A model generated the notes under the pieces. That model saw only the letters and a list, made by a program, of their open reading frames with translations, ran no database searches and was not told the DNA's origin. Below, in pieces: positions 56,051 to 64,000 of a stretch of DNA of 64,000 nt (positions are counted from its first letter, which is position 1; each line of letters begins with the position of its first letter). Both the position numbers and the translations under genes were made by a program. Source of the DNA: Parvularcula sp039818345. GTDB taxonomy: Bacteria; Pseudomonadota; Alphaproteobacteria; Caulobacterales; Parvularculaceae. The stretch is from contig JBCBUC010000016.1 in the NCBI GenBank assembly GCA_039818345.1, positions 18,259 through 82,258 on the forward strand, in the 5' to 3' direction.

Positions 56051-57547
56051 ATGGTCGCCGAGGTTACCACCTTCGCCTTTGAAGGCGTCGATGCCCGTGA
56101 GGTCACGGTGCAAGCGCATCTCACGGGCGGTCAGCCGAGCTTCGTGATCGTCGGACTTCCCGACAAATCGGTCAGCGAAGCAAAGGACCGGATTTCCGCA
56201 GCGTTCAGTTCGATGGGGCTCGGCCTTCCCCCGAAACGGATCACGGTGAACCTGGCGCCAGCCGACCTTCGCAAGGAAGGCAGCCATTTCGACCTTCCGA
56301 TCGCGCTTGCTTTGATGGCTGAAATGGGCGCCATTCCGCGCGATGCCTTCGAAGGGATGGCGGTGATCGGGGAGTTGGGGCTTGATGGCTCCATCGCGAA
56401 AACCACAGGGGCACTTCCCGCAGCTGTCGCCGCCAACGGGCTTCATTTGGGTCTGATTTGCAGCAAAGCATCAGGCCCAGAGGCTGCATGGGCGGGCGGG
56501 GACGCGGAAATCCTTGCCGCCCAAAGTATTCTTCAGCTCACCAATCATTTTAAAGGTAACCAAGTCTTAACCGCCCCCAAACCGGGGGCGATCACCAACG
56601 CCGAAGACATCCCTGATCTTGCCGATGTGAAAGGCCAAGACACCGCCCGGCGTGCACTCGAAGTTGCCGCCGCTGGCGGCCATAACCTCGTGATGATCGG
56701 CCCACCCGGATCGGGCAAAAGCATGTTGGCTGCTCGCTTACCGGGATTGTTGCCCCCGCTCACTCCGGCGGAAATGCTTGAGGTCTCGATGGTGCAATCG
56801 GTTGCCGGGTTGATCAACAATGGCGAGCTCAGCCGGTCGCGTCCTTTCCGTGCACCCCATCATTCTGCATCGATGGCGGCGATGGTCGGCGGCGGTATGC
56901 GCGCCAAACCCGGTGAGGCGTCGCTCGCGCATCGAGGGGTTCTCTTCCTCGATGAGCTCCCTGAATTTTCAGCCCATGTTCTCGACAGCCTGCGCCAGCC
57001 CCTTGAAACGGGCGATATTCTCATCGCCCGCGCCAATGCTCATGTGCGCTACCCTGCACGGTTCCAATTGGTCGCTGCGATGAACCCTTGCCGTTGCGGC
57101 AGCGGTTGCGCGCGGGGGCCTTCCTGCGCCGCAAAGTACCAGGCCCGGGTGTCAGGACCGTTTCTCGATCGGATGGACATCACGATTGAAACGCCACCGG
57201 TTTCAGCTCTTGATCTTGCCTCCCCCCAACGAGGGGAACCAAGCGTGAAAGTAGCTGAACGGGTGGCCCGTGCCCGGGAAGCCCAATTGGACCGTGGGAT
57301 GATCAACGCCCATCTATCAGAAAAGGAGTTGGCCGCCATCGCCCAACCCGACGACGATGGGATGGCTCTGTTGCGACGGGCTTGCGAGAACCTCAATCTT
57401 TCCGCGCGGGGTTATACGCGGACATTACGGGTGGCCCGCACCCTTGCGGATCTTGCTGGATCCGATGCGCTCAAACGCGTTCATATTGCTGAGGCGATCA
57501 GTTTCCGCCGTTCCGAACCGCGATCGGTTCATACAGCGTTAAGCTAA
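56051..57547 (+). CDS. yifB: YifB/ComM-type Mg-chelatase-like AAA+ ATPase
   Basis: 498 aa from ATG 56051 (AAGGA 7 bases upstream). The N-terminal Lon-like domain (TFAFEGVDAREVTVQAHLTG; PSFVIVGLPDKSVSEAKDRI) is followed by the AAA+ domain with Walker A GPPGSGKSMLAARLPGLLPP (about 212-231), Walker B GVLFLDELPEF and the MNPCRCGSGCARGPSCAAKY Cys cluster. ComM is a hexameric helicase for branch migration in natural transformation; other YifB proteins are less known. The upstream in-frame codons overlap the DM13 gene and are not used. Confidence 0.93.
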   Translation: MVAEVTTFAFEGVDAREVTVQAHLTGGQPSFVIVGLPDKSVSEAKDRISAAFSSMGLGLPPKRITVNLAPADLRKEGSHFDLPIALALMAEMGAIPRDAFEGMAVIGELGLDGSIAKTTGALPAAVAANGLHLGLICSKASGPEAAWAGGDAEILAAQSILQLTNHFKGNQVLTAPKPGAITNAEDIPDLADVKGQDTARRALEVAAAGGHNLVMIGPPGSGKSMLAARLPGLLPPLTPAEMLEVSMVQSVAGLINNGELSRSRPFRAPHHSASMAAMVGGGMRAKPGEASLAHRGVLFLDELPEFSAHVLDSLRQPLETGDILIARANAHVRYPARFQLVAAMNPCRCGSGCARGPSCAAKYQARVSGPFLDRMDITIETPPVSALDLASPQRGEPSVKVAERVARAREAQLDRGMINAHLSEKELAAIAQPDDDGMALLRRACENLNLSARGYTRTLRVARTLADLAGSDALKRVHIAEAISFRRSEPRSVHTALS

Positions 57548-57609
57548 CGAACTTACTGGCGCTCAACGCTTTTGTGGCAAATCCGAGCAACGCCGTTGCA
57601 AGGGTTTCC

Positions 57610-59478
57610 ATGACCAGCATGTCCAATCCATCTATTTCGCCCGAGGCGTTTTCGGTACCGGTGATCACGGTCGACGCTAAAACGCATGTTATCACCGCGC
57701 GTAACGACGCTGCATCGGCGCTCGGTCTTCTTGCCGGTGTTCCGTTTGGCCGCGGCGATTGGCCAATGGGTTGGTCATCGACCGAAGGGGCTGATGGTCA
57801 GCCCGCGTGGCTCCATTGCCATGGCTCGGAGCAAGAAAAGGCGCGCTCATTCCTCGTCACCACATCGGCGAGCCTAGGCGCGACAACCTATATCCTCCTC
57901 GACCAAGCAAACTCGCCCGCCAAAGCGGCACAAGAAAGCGGTCAGGGAACGGATCAAACACTTCAGTTCCTGGCAACCATGAGCCATGAGATGCGCACGC
58001 CCCTAAATGGCATTTTAGGGATGTCAGACCTGCTTCTCGATACCAAGCTCGATGCCAATCAGCGCAATTTTGCCCAGAACCTCAAGCATAGCGGCGTCGC
58101 GCTCCTCGATTTGATCAACGCCATCCTCGATTATGCAAAGCTTGATACCGGCAGCATGACGATGGCATCTGAGCCGTTCAATCCAGGCAAGCTCGTCGAA
58201 ACGGTCACCGAGCTTCTCGCCACCAAAGCGGGCGAGAAAAATCTAGAGATTGCTACGATCATCCACCCTTCCGTACCAAAAGAACTAGCGGGGGATGTGT
58301 CAAAGCTTCGGCAATTGCTGGTCAACCTAATCGGTAACGCCGTGAAGTTTACCGAAACAGGGGGTGTGTTGATCGCATTGGGCGTTGATTCGACCACGAA
58401 CGAACAATGCCAACTCAACATTGATGTTATTGACACGGGCGTCGGCATCCCGCGCTCCCTCCTTCCTCGTCTCTTTGATGCTTATTCGCGTGCGGAAGAT
58501 ATGGAAAAGCGCTCCGTTGAAGGCACAGGGCTCGGCCTTGCGATTGTCAAACAACTGACCAACAAGATGGGCGGCACGATCGAGGTTCAAAGTGAAGAAG
58601 ATCGCGGCAGTACTTTCAGCCTGCAGCTACCGTTCGGTGTGGTGGCAGCGGCAGAAGAGCCCAAAACGATCGGTAATGACAAAAGAAGCGTCGTTGCGCT
58701 AACGGAAAACCCCATCCTTCAACGCTTCCTCCAAGCTCAGCTAAGGGCGAGCGGGTTTTCCGACGTGGAAATTGTCCAAAGCGCCACCAAGGCACGGTAC
58801 CTCTTGGAGGCCAAATCCAACACCACCTTCCTTTGTGACTATTTCTTTGCACAAACCAATCCTGATCTCTCTCGATCAAGTAAGCGGAGCATTCTCCTCT
58901 TGCCCGCTGGCGCACGAAGCAAGTATGAATGCTTCAAGAAGCAGGGTTTCGGTACTTACCTCACCAAACCCATTCGACATCGGAGTTTTGAGCGTGTGCT
59001 CTCAGGTGAGGACTTGTCCGAACCGCTTCCGGTGGTCACTGATGGTCAAGATGTCAAAGACTATCGAGGTCCTTTCGATATTCTCCTTGCGGAGGATAAT
59101 GACATCAACGCCATTCTAGCCCGCGCGATTGTTGAGCGGGTCGGCCACCGTTTGGACGTCGTTGGCGACGGCGCCGCAGCGGTTGAGGCGTTCAAAACCA
59201 AATCCTACGACATCATTTTGATGGACATGCATATGCCCAAAATGGGCGGTCTTGAAGCCACAAAAGTCATCCGCTCCGAGAAAAATGCGAAAGGCATGCC
59301 CATTATCGCGCTGACCGCCAACACGCTCCAGGAAGATCAAGACGCGTGCTTTGCAGCCGGCATGGACGATTTTTTGAGCAAACCGTTTGAGCCCAAGGAG
59401 CTCCTGGCGATCATCGACCGTTATGCAGCACCTCAAGGAACATCGGAAAACGATGACGCCAATCGGGCGGCAATATAG
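57610..59478 (+). CDS. Soluble hybrid histidine kinase (HisKA-HATPase-pseudoreceiver-receiver)
   Basis: 622 aa from ATG 57610, chosen for AGGG 5 bases upstream. No membrane segment. An N-terminal PAS-like region (about 15-100) precedes HisKA with the phospho-acceptor His in FLATMSHEMRTPLNGILGMS (H126). The ATPase domain shows LVNLIGNAVKFTETGG, DVIDTGVGIPRSLLPRLF and GTGLGLAIVKQL. A first receiver-like domain (about 348-460) lacks the acceptor Asp. The last receiver (about 490-610) has it in IILMDMHMPKMGG (D539), with Lys in LSKPFEPKEL. The signal is unknown; a phosphorelay needs a separate Hpt or regulator, not seen here. Confidence 0.9.
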   Translation: MTSMSNPSISPEAFSVPVITVDAKTHVITARNDAASALGLLAGVPFGRGDWPMGWSSTEGADGQPAWLHCHGSEQEKARSFLVTTSASLGATTYILLDQANSPAKAAQESGQGTDQTLQFLATMSHEMRTPLNGILGMSDLLLDTKLDANQRNFAQNLKHSGVALLDLINAILDYAKLDTGSMTMASEPFNPGKLVETVTELLATKAGEKNLEIATIIHPSVPKELAGDVSKLRQLLVNLIGNAVKFTETGGVLIALGVDSTTNEQCQLNIDVIDTGVGIPRSLLPRLFDAYSRAEDMEKRSVEGTGLGLAIVKQLTNKMGGTIEVQSEEDRGSTFSLQLPFGVVAAAEEPKTIGNDKRSVVALTENPILQRFLQAQLRASGFSDVEIVQSATKARYLLEAKSNTTFLCDYFFAQTNPDLSRSSKRSILLLPAGARSKYECFKKQGFGTYLTKPIRHRSFERVLSGEDLSEPLPVVTDGQDVKDYRGPFDILLAEDNDINAILARAIVERVGHRLDVVGDGAAAVEAFKTKSYDIILMDMHMPKMGGLEATKVIRSEKNAKGMPIIALTANTLQEDQDACFAAGMDDFLSKPFEPKELLAIIDRYAAPQGTSENDDANRAAI

Positions 59479-60566
59479 TCTGTTAAAAGACGGCCTTTGT
59501 CTGAGATCGCGATCGTTTTCCCGTCGATCGTCAGCAGTCCTTGATCGGCGAGCCCTTCCGCTCCTTCAAGGACAGCGGCCGCGCTTGGCCCGAGCCGATC
59601 GGTATGAAGACCTGTAACGGGACGCAGACCTCCGCCCAGCACTTCGAGGAGATGATCGTGCTCGGTCAGCGATGTCACCTCAATCCGGGTTTCGGCTGAC
59701 ACCGCGGGATAGCCGACAGAGCGTTTCGCCGCATCCGTCGCAAACCGCCCCAACCGGTCGCCGAACCGGCCAGCAGCCCCTGGCCCTATCCCAATCCAAT
59801 CTGCATCATCCCAATAAAGAGCATTATGGCGCGCCTCGTCGCCCGGTACAGCATGATTGGAGACTTCGTAGGCAGGAAGACCAATCCCAAAAGAAAGGTC
59901 TTGCGTGATCTCGTAAAAGTCTGCGGCCCGATCATCGGGCATTGGAACGAGGTGCCCCCGTGCCTTCGCATGACCAAAGGCGGTCTCTGGTTCAATAGTG
60001 AGCTGATAGAGCGAAAGATGGGTCGCGCCGAGTGCACAGATCTCTGACAAACGCGCTTCCCACGCATTGAGCGATTGCCCCGGCAAAGCGTAGATGAAAT
60101 CAAGGCTTACCCGGTCAAAGGTCATCAACGCACGGTCAATGGCAAGGTAAGCGGACGATGCATCATGGTTACGGCCAAGAAATTCCAGCTCTTGGTCATC
60201 AAGACTCTGAACACCAAGTGATAGTCGACCAAACCCAAGTGAGCGCAACGTATCGAAGCGATGCTGATCATCTGGGTTCGCTTCAATAGTGATCTCTGCA
60301 CCCTCTTCAAGGCCGAAGAGATCGACGGCCGCGGCAATCACCTCAGCCGCAACCCGCTCAGGGATCAAGGAAGGGGTCCCGCCACCAAAATAGATGCTGC
60401 GCAGTGGTCTGATCTCATAGCGTTCAGCCATCAAGCGCAAGTCTTCCGTCAGCGCTCTTATCCAGGATTCTGCATCGACGTCTCGCGCTTTCGCAACGGT
60501 AAAGTCGCAGTAAGGACAGATGCGACGGCAGAAAGGCCAATGCACATAAAGACCCAAAGGTCTCAA
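59433..60566 (-). CDS. hemW: HemW heme chaperone (radical SAM)
   Basis: 377 aa. The radical-SAM cluster motif is WPFCRRICPYCDF (CxxxCxxC, about 11-23). YFGGGTPSLIPERVAAEVIA, RLSLGVQSLDDQELEFLGRN and the C-terminal HemN-type domain (AYEVSNHAVPGDEARHNALY) follow. Often annotated as coproporphyrinogen oxidase, HemW is thought to carry heme rather than make it. The start TTG at 60566 overlaps the rdgB stop as TTGA. The 3' end overlaps the convergent hybrid kinase gene by 46 bases. Confidence 0.94.
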   Translation of the reverse strand: MRPLGLYVHWPFCRRICPYCDFTVAKARDVDAESWIRALTEDLRLMAERYEIRPLRSIYFGGGTPSLIPERVAAEVIAAAVDLFGLEEGAEITIEANPDDQHRFDTLRSLGFGRLSLGVQSLDDQELEFLGRNHDASSAYLAIDRALMTFDRVSLDFIYALPGQSLNAWEARLSEICALGATHLSLYQLTIEPETAFGHAKARGHLVPMPDDRAADFYEITQDLSFGIGLPAYEVSNHAVPGDEARHNALYWDDADWIGIGPGAAGRFGDRLGRFATDAAKRSVGYPAVSAETRIEVTSLTEHDHLLEVLGGGLRPVTGLHTDRLGPSAAAVLEGAEGLADQGLLTIDGKTIAISDKGRLLTDYIAARLASSFSDVP

Positions 60567-61159
60567 CCGAAAAGCTCCGTCATAAGAGCTTCAAGGGCAC
60601 GGCTACGATGGGAGTATTGGGCTTTCTCCGTCGCAGACATTTCACCAAAGGTCTTCTCGGCACCATCCGGGATGAAACATGGATCATAACCAAAACCGCC
60701 CTCCCCCCGCGGCGGGAAAACGAGCTGTCCTCTGACTTCACCGCGAGCGTTGATCTGCCGACCATCTGGCCAACGCAGGACAAGCACGCTGATAAATGAT
60801 GCGCCGCGATCAGTGCCGGCGGCTTCCACCTCGGCCTGAAGCCGCGCCATGGCGCGCCCAAAGTCCCGCGGCTCACCGGCCCAATCGGCCGAATAAACCC
60901 CCGGTGCTCCACCAAGAGCATCGGCCGATAAGCCCGAATCATCGGCGAGGACAACGCGGCCCGAAGCGTCCGCACCGGACACTGCTTTGAGAAGCGCGTT
61001 CGCTTCATAGGTCGTGCCGGTCTCTTCCACCTCCGGCAGGTCAAGCGCAGCAGCGCTCGTCACAGAAATTCCCTGCCCCTCCAAAAGGCGTTTCATTTCC
61101 GCTACCTTGCCCTCATTCCGCGTGGCAAGGACCAACAAATTATCTGGGAACAGCTGCAT
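60563..61159 (-). CDS. rdgB: dITP/XTP pyrophosphatase (Ham1 family)
   Basis: 198 aa. It removes non-canonical purine nucleotides from the pool. LLVLATRNEGKVAEMKRLLE is the N-terminal substrate loop. TTYEANALLKAVSGADASGR, VLADDSGLSADALGGAPGVY and GGFGYDPCFIPDGAEKTFGE are family motifs. Start ATG at 61159. It is followed by hemW with a TTGA overlap, the usual alphaproteobacterial rdgB-hemW order. Confidence 0.96.
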   Translation of the reverse strand: MQLFPDNLLVLATRNEGKVAEMKRLLEGQGISVTSAAALDLPEVEETGTTYEANALLKAVSGADASGRVVLADDSGLSADALGGAPGVYSADWAGEPRDFGRAMARLQAEVEAAGTDRGASFISVLVLRWPDGRQINARGEVRGQLVFPPRGEGGFGYDPCFIPDGAEKTFGEMSATEKAQYSHRSRALEALMTELFG

Positions 61160-61267
61160 CCCAACCCCCTTCTCAGGCGAACATCATGAAGGCTGCTTGC
61201 GGCATCGTGACGGATCGTTCATGCACGCAGCCGCATTTCGATAATCGATGAAGACGGACCTGACTTT

Positions 61268-61474
61268 GTGACCATCCGCGTGACCTTGGACAAGATTTTG
61301 GCCGAACGCGATATGTCGTTGACCGAATTATCGGATCGCGTGGGCATCACCATCGCCAATCTTTCCATTCTCAAAACTGGTAAGGCGAAGGCCGTGCGCT
61401 TCACGACGCTGGAGAAAATCTGCCGGGTACTCGATTGCCAGCCTGGCGATATCCTTGAATTCGATAAGGATTAA
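61268..61474 (+). CDS. Small XRE-family HTH regulator (YozG/Cro-like)
   Basis: 68 aa, nearly all HTH: LDKILAERDMSLTELSDRVG and ITIANLSILKTGKAKAVRFT, ending TLEKICRVLDCQPGDILEFD, the signature of the short YozG-type regulators. Start GTG 61268, with no strong ribosome site. The DUF3052-like gene follows after 5 bases, so the pair is probably co-transcribed. Targets are unknown. Confidence 0.88.
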   Translation: MTIRVTLDKILAERDMSLTELSDRVGITIANLSILKTGKAKAVRFTTLEKICRVLDCQPGDILEFDKD

Positions 61475-61479
61475 GCGTC

Positions 61480-61887
61480 ATGGCGGGGCCAGAGACGCAT
61501 GGGTATGCAGGCAAGTCTCTGACCCAAAAACTTGGCCTCAAGCCCGGTATGGTGTGCTTGCCAGTGAACCCACCATCCCATTACCGCGATCTTTTGCCCG
61601 ATTCCGATGGGGTTACATTCCGCCAACGCGCAAAAAGCGCGGATCTCGTCCACCTCTTCTGCGCGAACAAAACTGACTTGCGAAAGAGGCTACCGGCCAT
61701 CCTGGGCAAGGTGGCGGAAGGCGGCATGATTTGGGTGTCGTGGCCGAAGAAGAGCTCACCTCTCTTTATCGATCTCACAGAGGACGATCTTCGAGCTGAA
61801 ATTTTGCCCTTGGACTTTGTCGACGTGAAAGTGTGCGCCGTTGACCAGGATTGGTCGGGCCTCAAATTCGTGCGCCGAAAAAGCTGA
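61480..61887 (+). CDS. DUF3052-like protein
   Basis: 135 aa. GKSLTQKLGLKPGMVCLPVN near the N-terminus, then SADLVHLFCANKTDLRKRLP, GGMIWVSWPKKSSPLFIDLT and VDVKVCAVDQDWSGLKFVRR. This arrangement is that of DUF3052, whose fold resembles a methyltransferase but without a clear SAM motif. It is read after the small XRE regulator. Function not known. Confidence 0.8.
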   Translation: MAGPETHGYAGKSLTQKLGLKPGMVCLPVNPPSHYRDLLPDSDGVTFRQRAKSADLVHLFCANKTDLRKRLPAILGKVAEGGMIWVSWPKKSSPLFIDLTEDDLRAEILPLDFVDVKVCAVDQDWSGLKFVRRKS

Positions 61888-61943
61888 TCATCGCCAAGGA
61901 GACAAGATCAGACTATGGTTGAGGTGGAGCGCCCGAAGAGGTA

Positions 61944-63125
61944 GTGGGCGCGTTCGTTTTTCCACAAGGCAAACAATTGACCACGCTGTTGAACCTCAAC
62001 CCGGCCGAACACACTGACCAACGGTCTTCATTGATCGGTTTGACGCGCCAAGATTTGGCCGCGCGTTTTGCGGCCGATCTTGGCCTCGCGGAGAAAGAGG
62101 CGCGGATGCGAGCGCGCCAGGTTTGGGGCTGGATCTACAATTTCGGTGCGACTGATTTCGCGGCGATGACCAATATCAGCAAAGCAATGCGAGAAAAGCT
62201 CTCCGACTGGTACCGCATCCCACGGGCTGAGATCGTTGAGCGGCTCATTTCCAATGACGGTACACGGAAGTATCTCTTACGCTTTGCTCCGGGCATTGAG
62301 GCAGAGGCGGTCTTTATCCCAGGTGTCGGCCGCGCTGGGGCGCTTTGTGTTTCCAGTCAGGTGGGCTGCACCCTCAATTGCACGTTTTGCCATACAGGCA
62401 CCCAAGCTCTGGTCCGCAATTTAACGGCTGAAGAGATCGTGCTGCAAGTTCTTGCGTGCAAGGACGATATAGACGAGTGGCCATCCGGACGCGACGATCG
62501 TCAACTCACCAATATCGTCTTTATGGGGATGGGAGAGCCACTTTATAACCTCGATGGCGTGGCAAGATCGATCAACGTGATCAGCGACGGCGAGGGAATT
62601 TCGATTTCTCGGCGGCGGATCACTGTCTCGACGTCCGGCATCGTCAATCAGATGCACGCCTTGGGAACAGAGACAGAAGCAATGCTCGCAATTAGCCTTC
62701 ACGCCGTGCGGGATGAGCTGCGTGATGTCCTTGTACCGATCAACAAAAAATGGCCGCTCGAAGAACTTCTTCAGGCTTGCAGGGACTATCCTGGCACGTC
62801 CAATGCGCGGCGAATCACGTTTGAATATGTCATGCTGAAAGGGGTCAATGACTCCGATGCCGAAGCACGGGAGCTCGTGCGGCTGCTTCAAGGCATTCCC
62901 GCGAAGATCAATTTGATCCCGTTCAACCCATGGCCAGACAGCCCCTATGCTTGTTCTGAATGGGGCCGGATCGAGTCTTTTGCAGAGATCGTGAACCGGG
63001 CCGGCTATGCGAGCCCCATTCGGACGCCCCGCGGCCGAGACGTTGGCGCCGCTTGCGGGCAGCTCAAAACCCAAAGCGTGAAGGCCCGCGCCAGTGCCCG
63101 GAAAGCCAGCCTCGAAACCGCCTAA
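61944..63125 (+). CDS. rlmN: Dual-specificity RNA methyltransferase RlmN
   Basis: 393 aa radical-SAM enzyme making m2A2503 in 23S rRNA and m2A37 in some tRNAs. The cluster motif is SQVGCTLNCTFCHTGTQALV (CxxxCxxC). IVFMGMGEPLYNLDGVARSI, RRRITVSTSGIVNQMHALG, LAISLHAVRDELRDVLVPIN and the C-terminal TPRGRDVGAACGQLKTQ with the methyl-carrying Cys confirm the family. The GTG at 61944 is only 2 bases from GAGG; a TTG at 61977, 7 bases after AAGG, is an equal alternative and would shorten it by 11 residues. Confidence 0.95.
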   Translation: MGAFVFPQGKQLTTLLNLNPAEHTDQRSSLIGLTRQDLAARFAADLGLAEKEARMRARQVWGWIYNFGATDFAAMTNISKAMREKLSDWYRIPRAEIVERLISNDGTRKYLLRFAPGIEAEAVFIPGVGRAGALCVSSQVGCTLNCTFCHTGTQALVRNLTAEEIVLQVLACKDDIDEWPSGRDDRQLTNIVFMGMGEPLYNLDGVARSINVISDGEGISISRRRITVSTSGIVNQMHALGTETEAMLAISLHAVRDELRDVLVPINKKWPLEELLQACRDYPGTSNARRITFEYVMLKGVNDSDAEARELVRLLQGIPAKINLIPFNPWPDSPYACSEWGRIESFAEIVNRAGYASPIRTPRGRDVGAACGQLKTQSVKARASARKASLETA

Positions 63126-63206
63126 GTGCGTTCAGCCGAGCTTACGCTTTTCATCATCGCCTGATCGGGGTATTAAGGTCTCAAGAATGACTGGTGGGCG
63201 GCTTCG

Positions 63207-63632
63207 ATGACCAAAACAGACATGCTCTTCGGCGGAATTCTGCTTGCAGTGTTCACCCTCATTGGCATGGGCTTTTTCACCTTTGCGTCGTTCAGCAATC
63301 CTGAAAGCCGGGCCAACAAACGCGGCGAAGTTTTGCTTGAAGCGCGCGGTCTTGATGAGGAACCTGCGTCGGCGTCGAGCTGCGGGTGCTATGAGTTGGG
63401 CTTTGATCTTGGTTCAAGCCACCCTCGCGGCACAAAGCTCGATCTGAGTTCGCTGAATAAAGACGATCCCGACTATCTGGAAAATCGCGCCCGGATCTTG
63501 GCCTATAACGGCAATTATAACCTTTGCTACCAACGCCTCGAGCTGAGCGGCGCGCGGGCCTTCGAAAATGGTTATCTGGCAGGTACAGGGCGCATTCGCT
63601 CAGGCCGGTTTTGCCGCGAAGGCGATTTTTAG
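63207..63632 (+). CDS. Hypothetical membrane-anchored protein with Cys-rich outer domain
   Basis: 141 aa. One membrane segment at about 7-28 (LFGGILLAVFTLIGMGFFTF). The rest is probably periplasmic, with a Cys pair (SSCGCYELGFDLGSSHPRG) and single Cys residues in YNLCYQRLELSG and GRFCREGDF. Not recognised. It is convergent with gpsA, the stops being 2 bases apart. The even number of Cys outside the membrane suggests disulfides. Confidence 0.65.
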   Translation: MTKTDMLFGGILLAVFTLIGMGFFTFASFSNPESRANKRGEVLLEARGLDEEPASASSCGCYELGFDLGSSHPRGTKLDLSSLNKDDPDYLENRARILAYNGNYNLCYQRLELSGARAFENGYLAGTGRIRSGRFCREGDF

Positions 63633-63634
63633 GC

Positions 63635-64000
63635 CTAGCTTTCCCGCGTTAGCGGTCTTTGCATTAGTTCAAGAATGACATCGTCGACGGATGCGCCGTC
63701 GTCCAGGATCGATGCAACCGCAGATGCGATCGGCAAGTCCACGCCTTTGTCTTGGGCGAGGCGGACCAAGGGACCCGCCGTCGCCGCCCCTTCTGCCACC
63801 GAATCTGACCGCGCGAGATGGTCACGGGAGCTGGTGCCATGGCCCAGCGCGAACCCCAGGGCAAAGTTCCTTGACTGTTTCGAATTGGCGGTCAGCACCA
63901 GATCCCCTAGGCCTGAAAGACCGCCCATCGTCTCATTGCGCGGGGATTTTCCGAGTTTCAGCGCTTTGGCCGGGTCATGGGCGCGCGGCATGAGACGATG
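63635..64000 (-). CDS. gpsA: Glycerol-3-phosphate dehydrogenase [NAD(P)+], 3' part (5' end outside window)
   Basis: The frame continues past the right edge, so the ATG at 63991 is internal. The visible 121 codons are the C-terminal substrate domain: TMGGLSGLGDLVLTANSKQS with SRNFALGFALG, then SVAEGAATAGPLVRLAQDKG and VDLPIASAVASIL. GpsA makes sn-glycerol 3-phosphate for phospholipids. Its catalytic Lys is in the missing part. Confidence 0.93.
   Translation of the reverse strand, partial: HRLMPRAHDPAKALKLGKSPRNETMGGLSGLGDLVLTANSKQSRNFALGFALGHGTSSRDHLARSDSVAEGAATAGPLVRLAQDKGVDLPIASAVASILDDGASVDDVILELMQRPLTRES

Overview
The window is a piece of chromosome from an alphaproteobacterium, probably a marine or aquatic member with a moderately high-GC, compact genome. 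Evidence for the class is the run of typical alphaproteobacterial neighbours (secB, fxsA, a Tim44-domain protein, mltA, a Smr-domain protein), a three-gene branched-chain keto-acid dehydrogenase set, and the lptM-lysA pair. Genus and species cannot be fixed from the sequence alone. Genes are packed tightly: many same-strand pairs overlap by ATGA or GTGA, and several convergent pairs overlap at their stop codons.

Layout. (1) 1-7.1 kb: the end of a pentapeptide-repeat protein, isovaleryl-CoA dehydrogenase, and the facing operon for the branched-chain 2-oxoacid dehydrogenase (E1 alpha, E1 beta, E2). Together these cover oxidative decarboxylation of the leucine keto acid and the next dehydrogenation. 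Two strong dyads lie just upstream of the operon. (2) 7.3-18.2 kb: a DUF2807 surface protein, a two-gene polysaccharide-export regulator pair, secB, fxsA, Tim44/mltA/smr, a PiT-like permease, an XRE regulator with its own inverted repeat, pyrC, and rpmI-rplT. (3) 18.2-24.8 kb: ACC deaminase, a sensor kinase that has lost its phospho-accepting histidine, then pheS, a YciA-type thioesterase and pheT fused into one overlapping unit.

(4) 24.9-35.0 kb: an accessory island bounded by tRNA-Thr(CGT) and tRNA-Ser(GGA), whose 3' ends both face inward. It holds two diverged, decayed copies of a ParB-methyltransferase plus DUF5681 module, an apparently intact IS3-family element with a textbook -1 frameshift heptamer, a fatty-acid desaturase, and a DUF3489-DUF2924-serine recombinase cassette whose recombinase is frameshifted. 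Helically phased repeats lie between the recombinase and tRNA-Ser. This is the least explained part of the window.

(5) 35.1-49.5 kb: small membrane proteins, an AMP-binding acyl-CoA/acyl-ACP synthetase, rppH, an alpha/beta hydrolase, a TlpA-like thioredoxin, lptM (40 aa), lysA, rmuC, def-fmt-truA, a membrane protein, an amputated dapE, selO and an LpoA-like lipoprotein. (6) 49.6-64 kb: rsmI, yraN and a BON-domain lipoprotein, which with the LpoA-like gene reproduce the enterobacterial rsmI/lpoA/yraN/dolP neighbourhood; then gshB, a palindromic repeat element, a pectinacetylesterase-family protein, a GXWXG protein divergent from a crotonase, a DM13 protein, yifB, a soluble hybrid histidine kinase, hemW-rdgB, a small XRE regulator with a DUF3052-like protein, rlmN, a hypothetical protein and the end of gpsA.

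No CRISPR array, rRNA gene or replication origin was seen. Coordinates use start codons judged from ribosome-binding sites and family length, so several genes start inside the longest possible reading frame.
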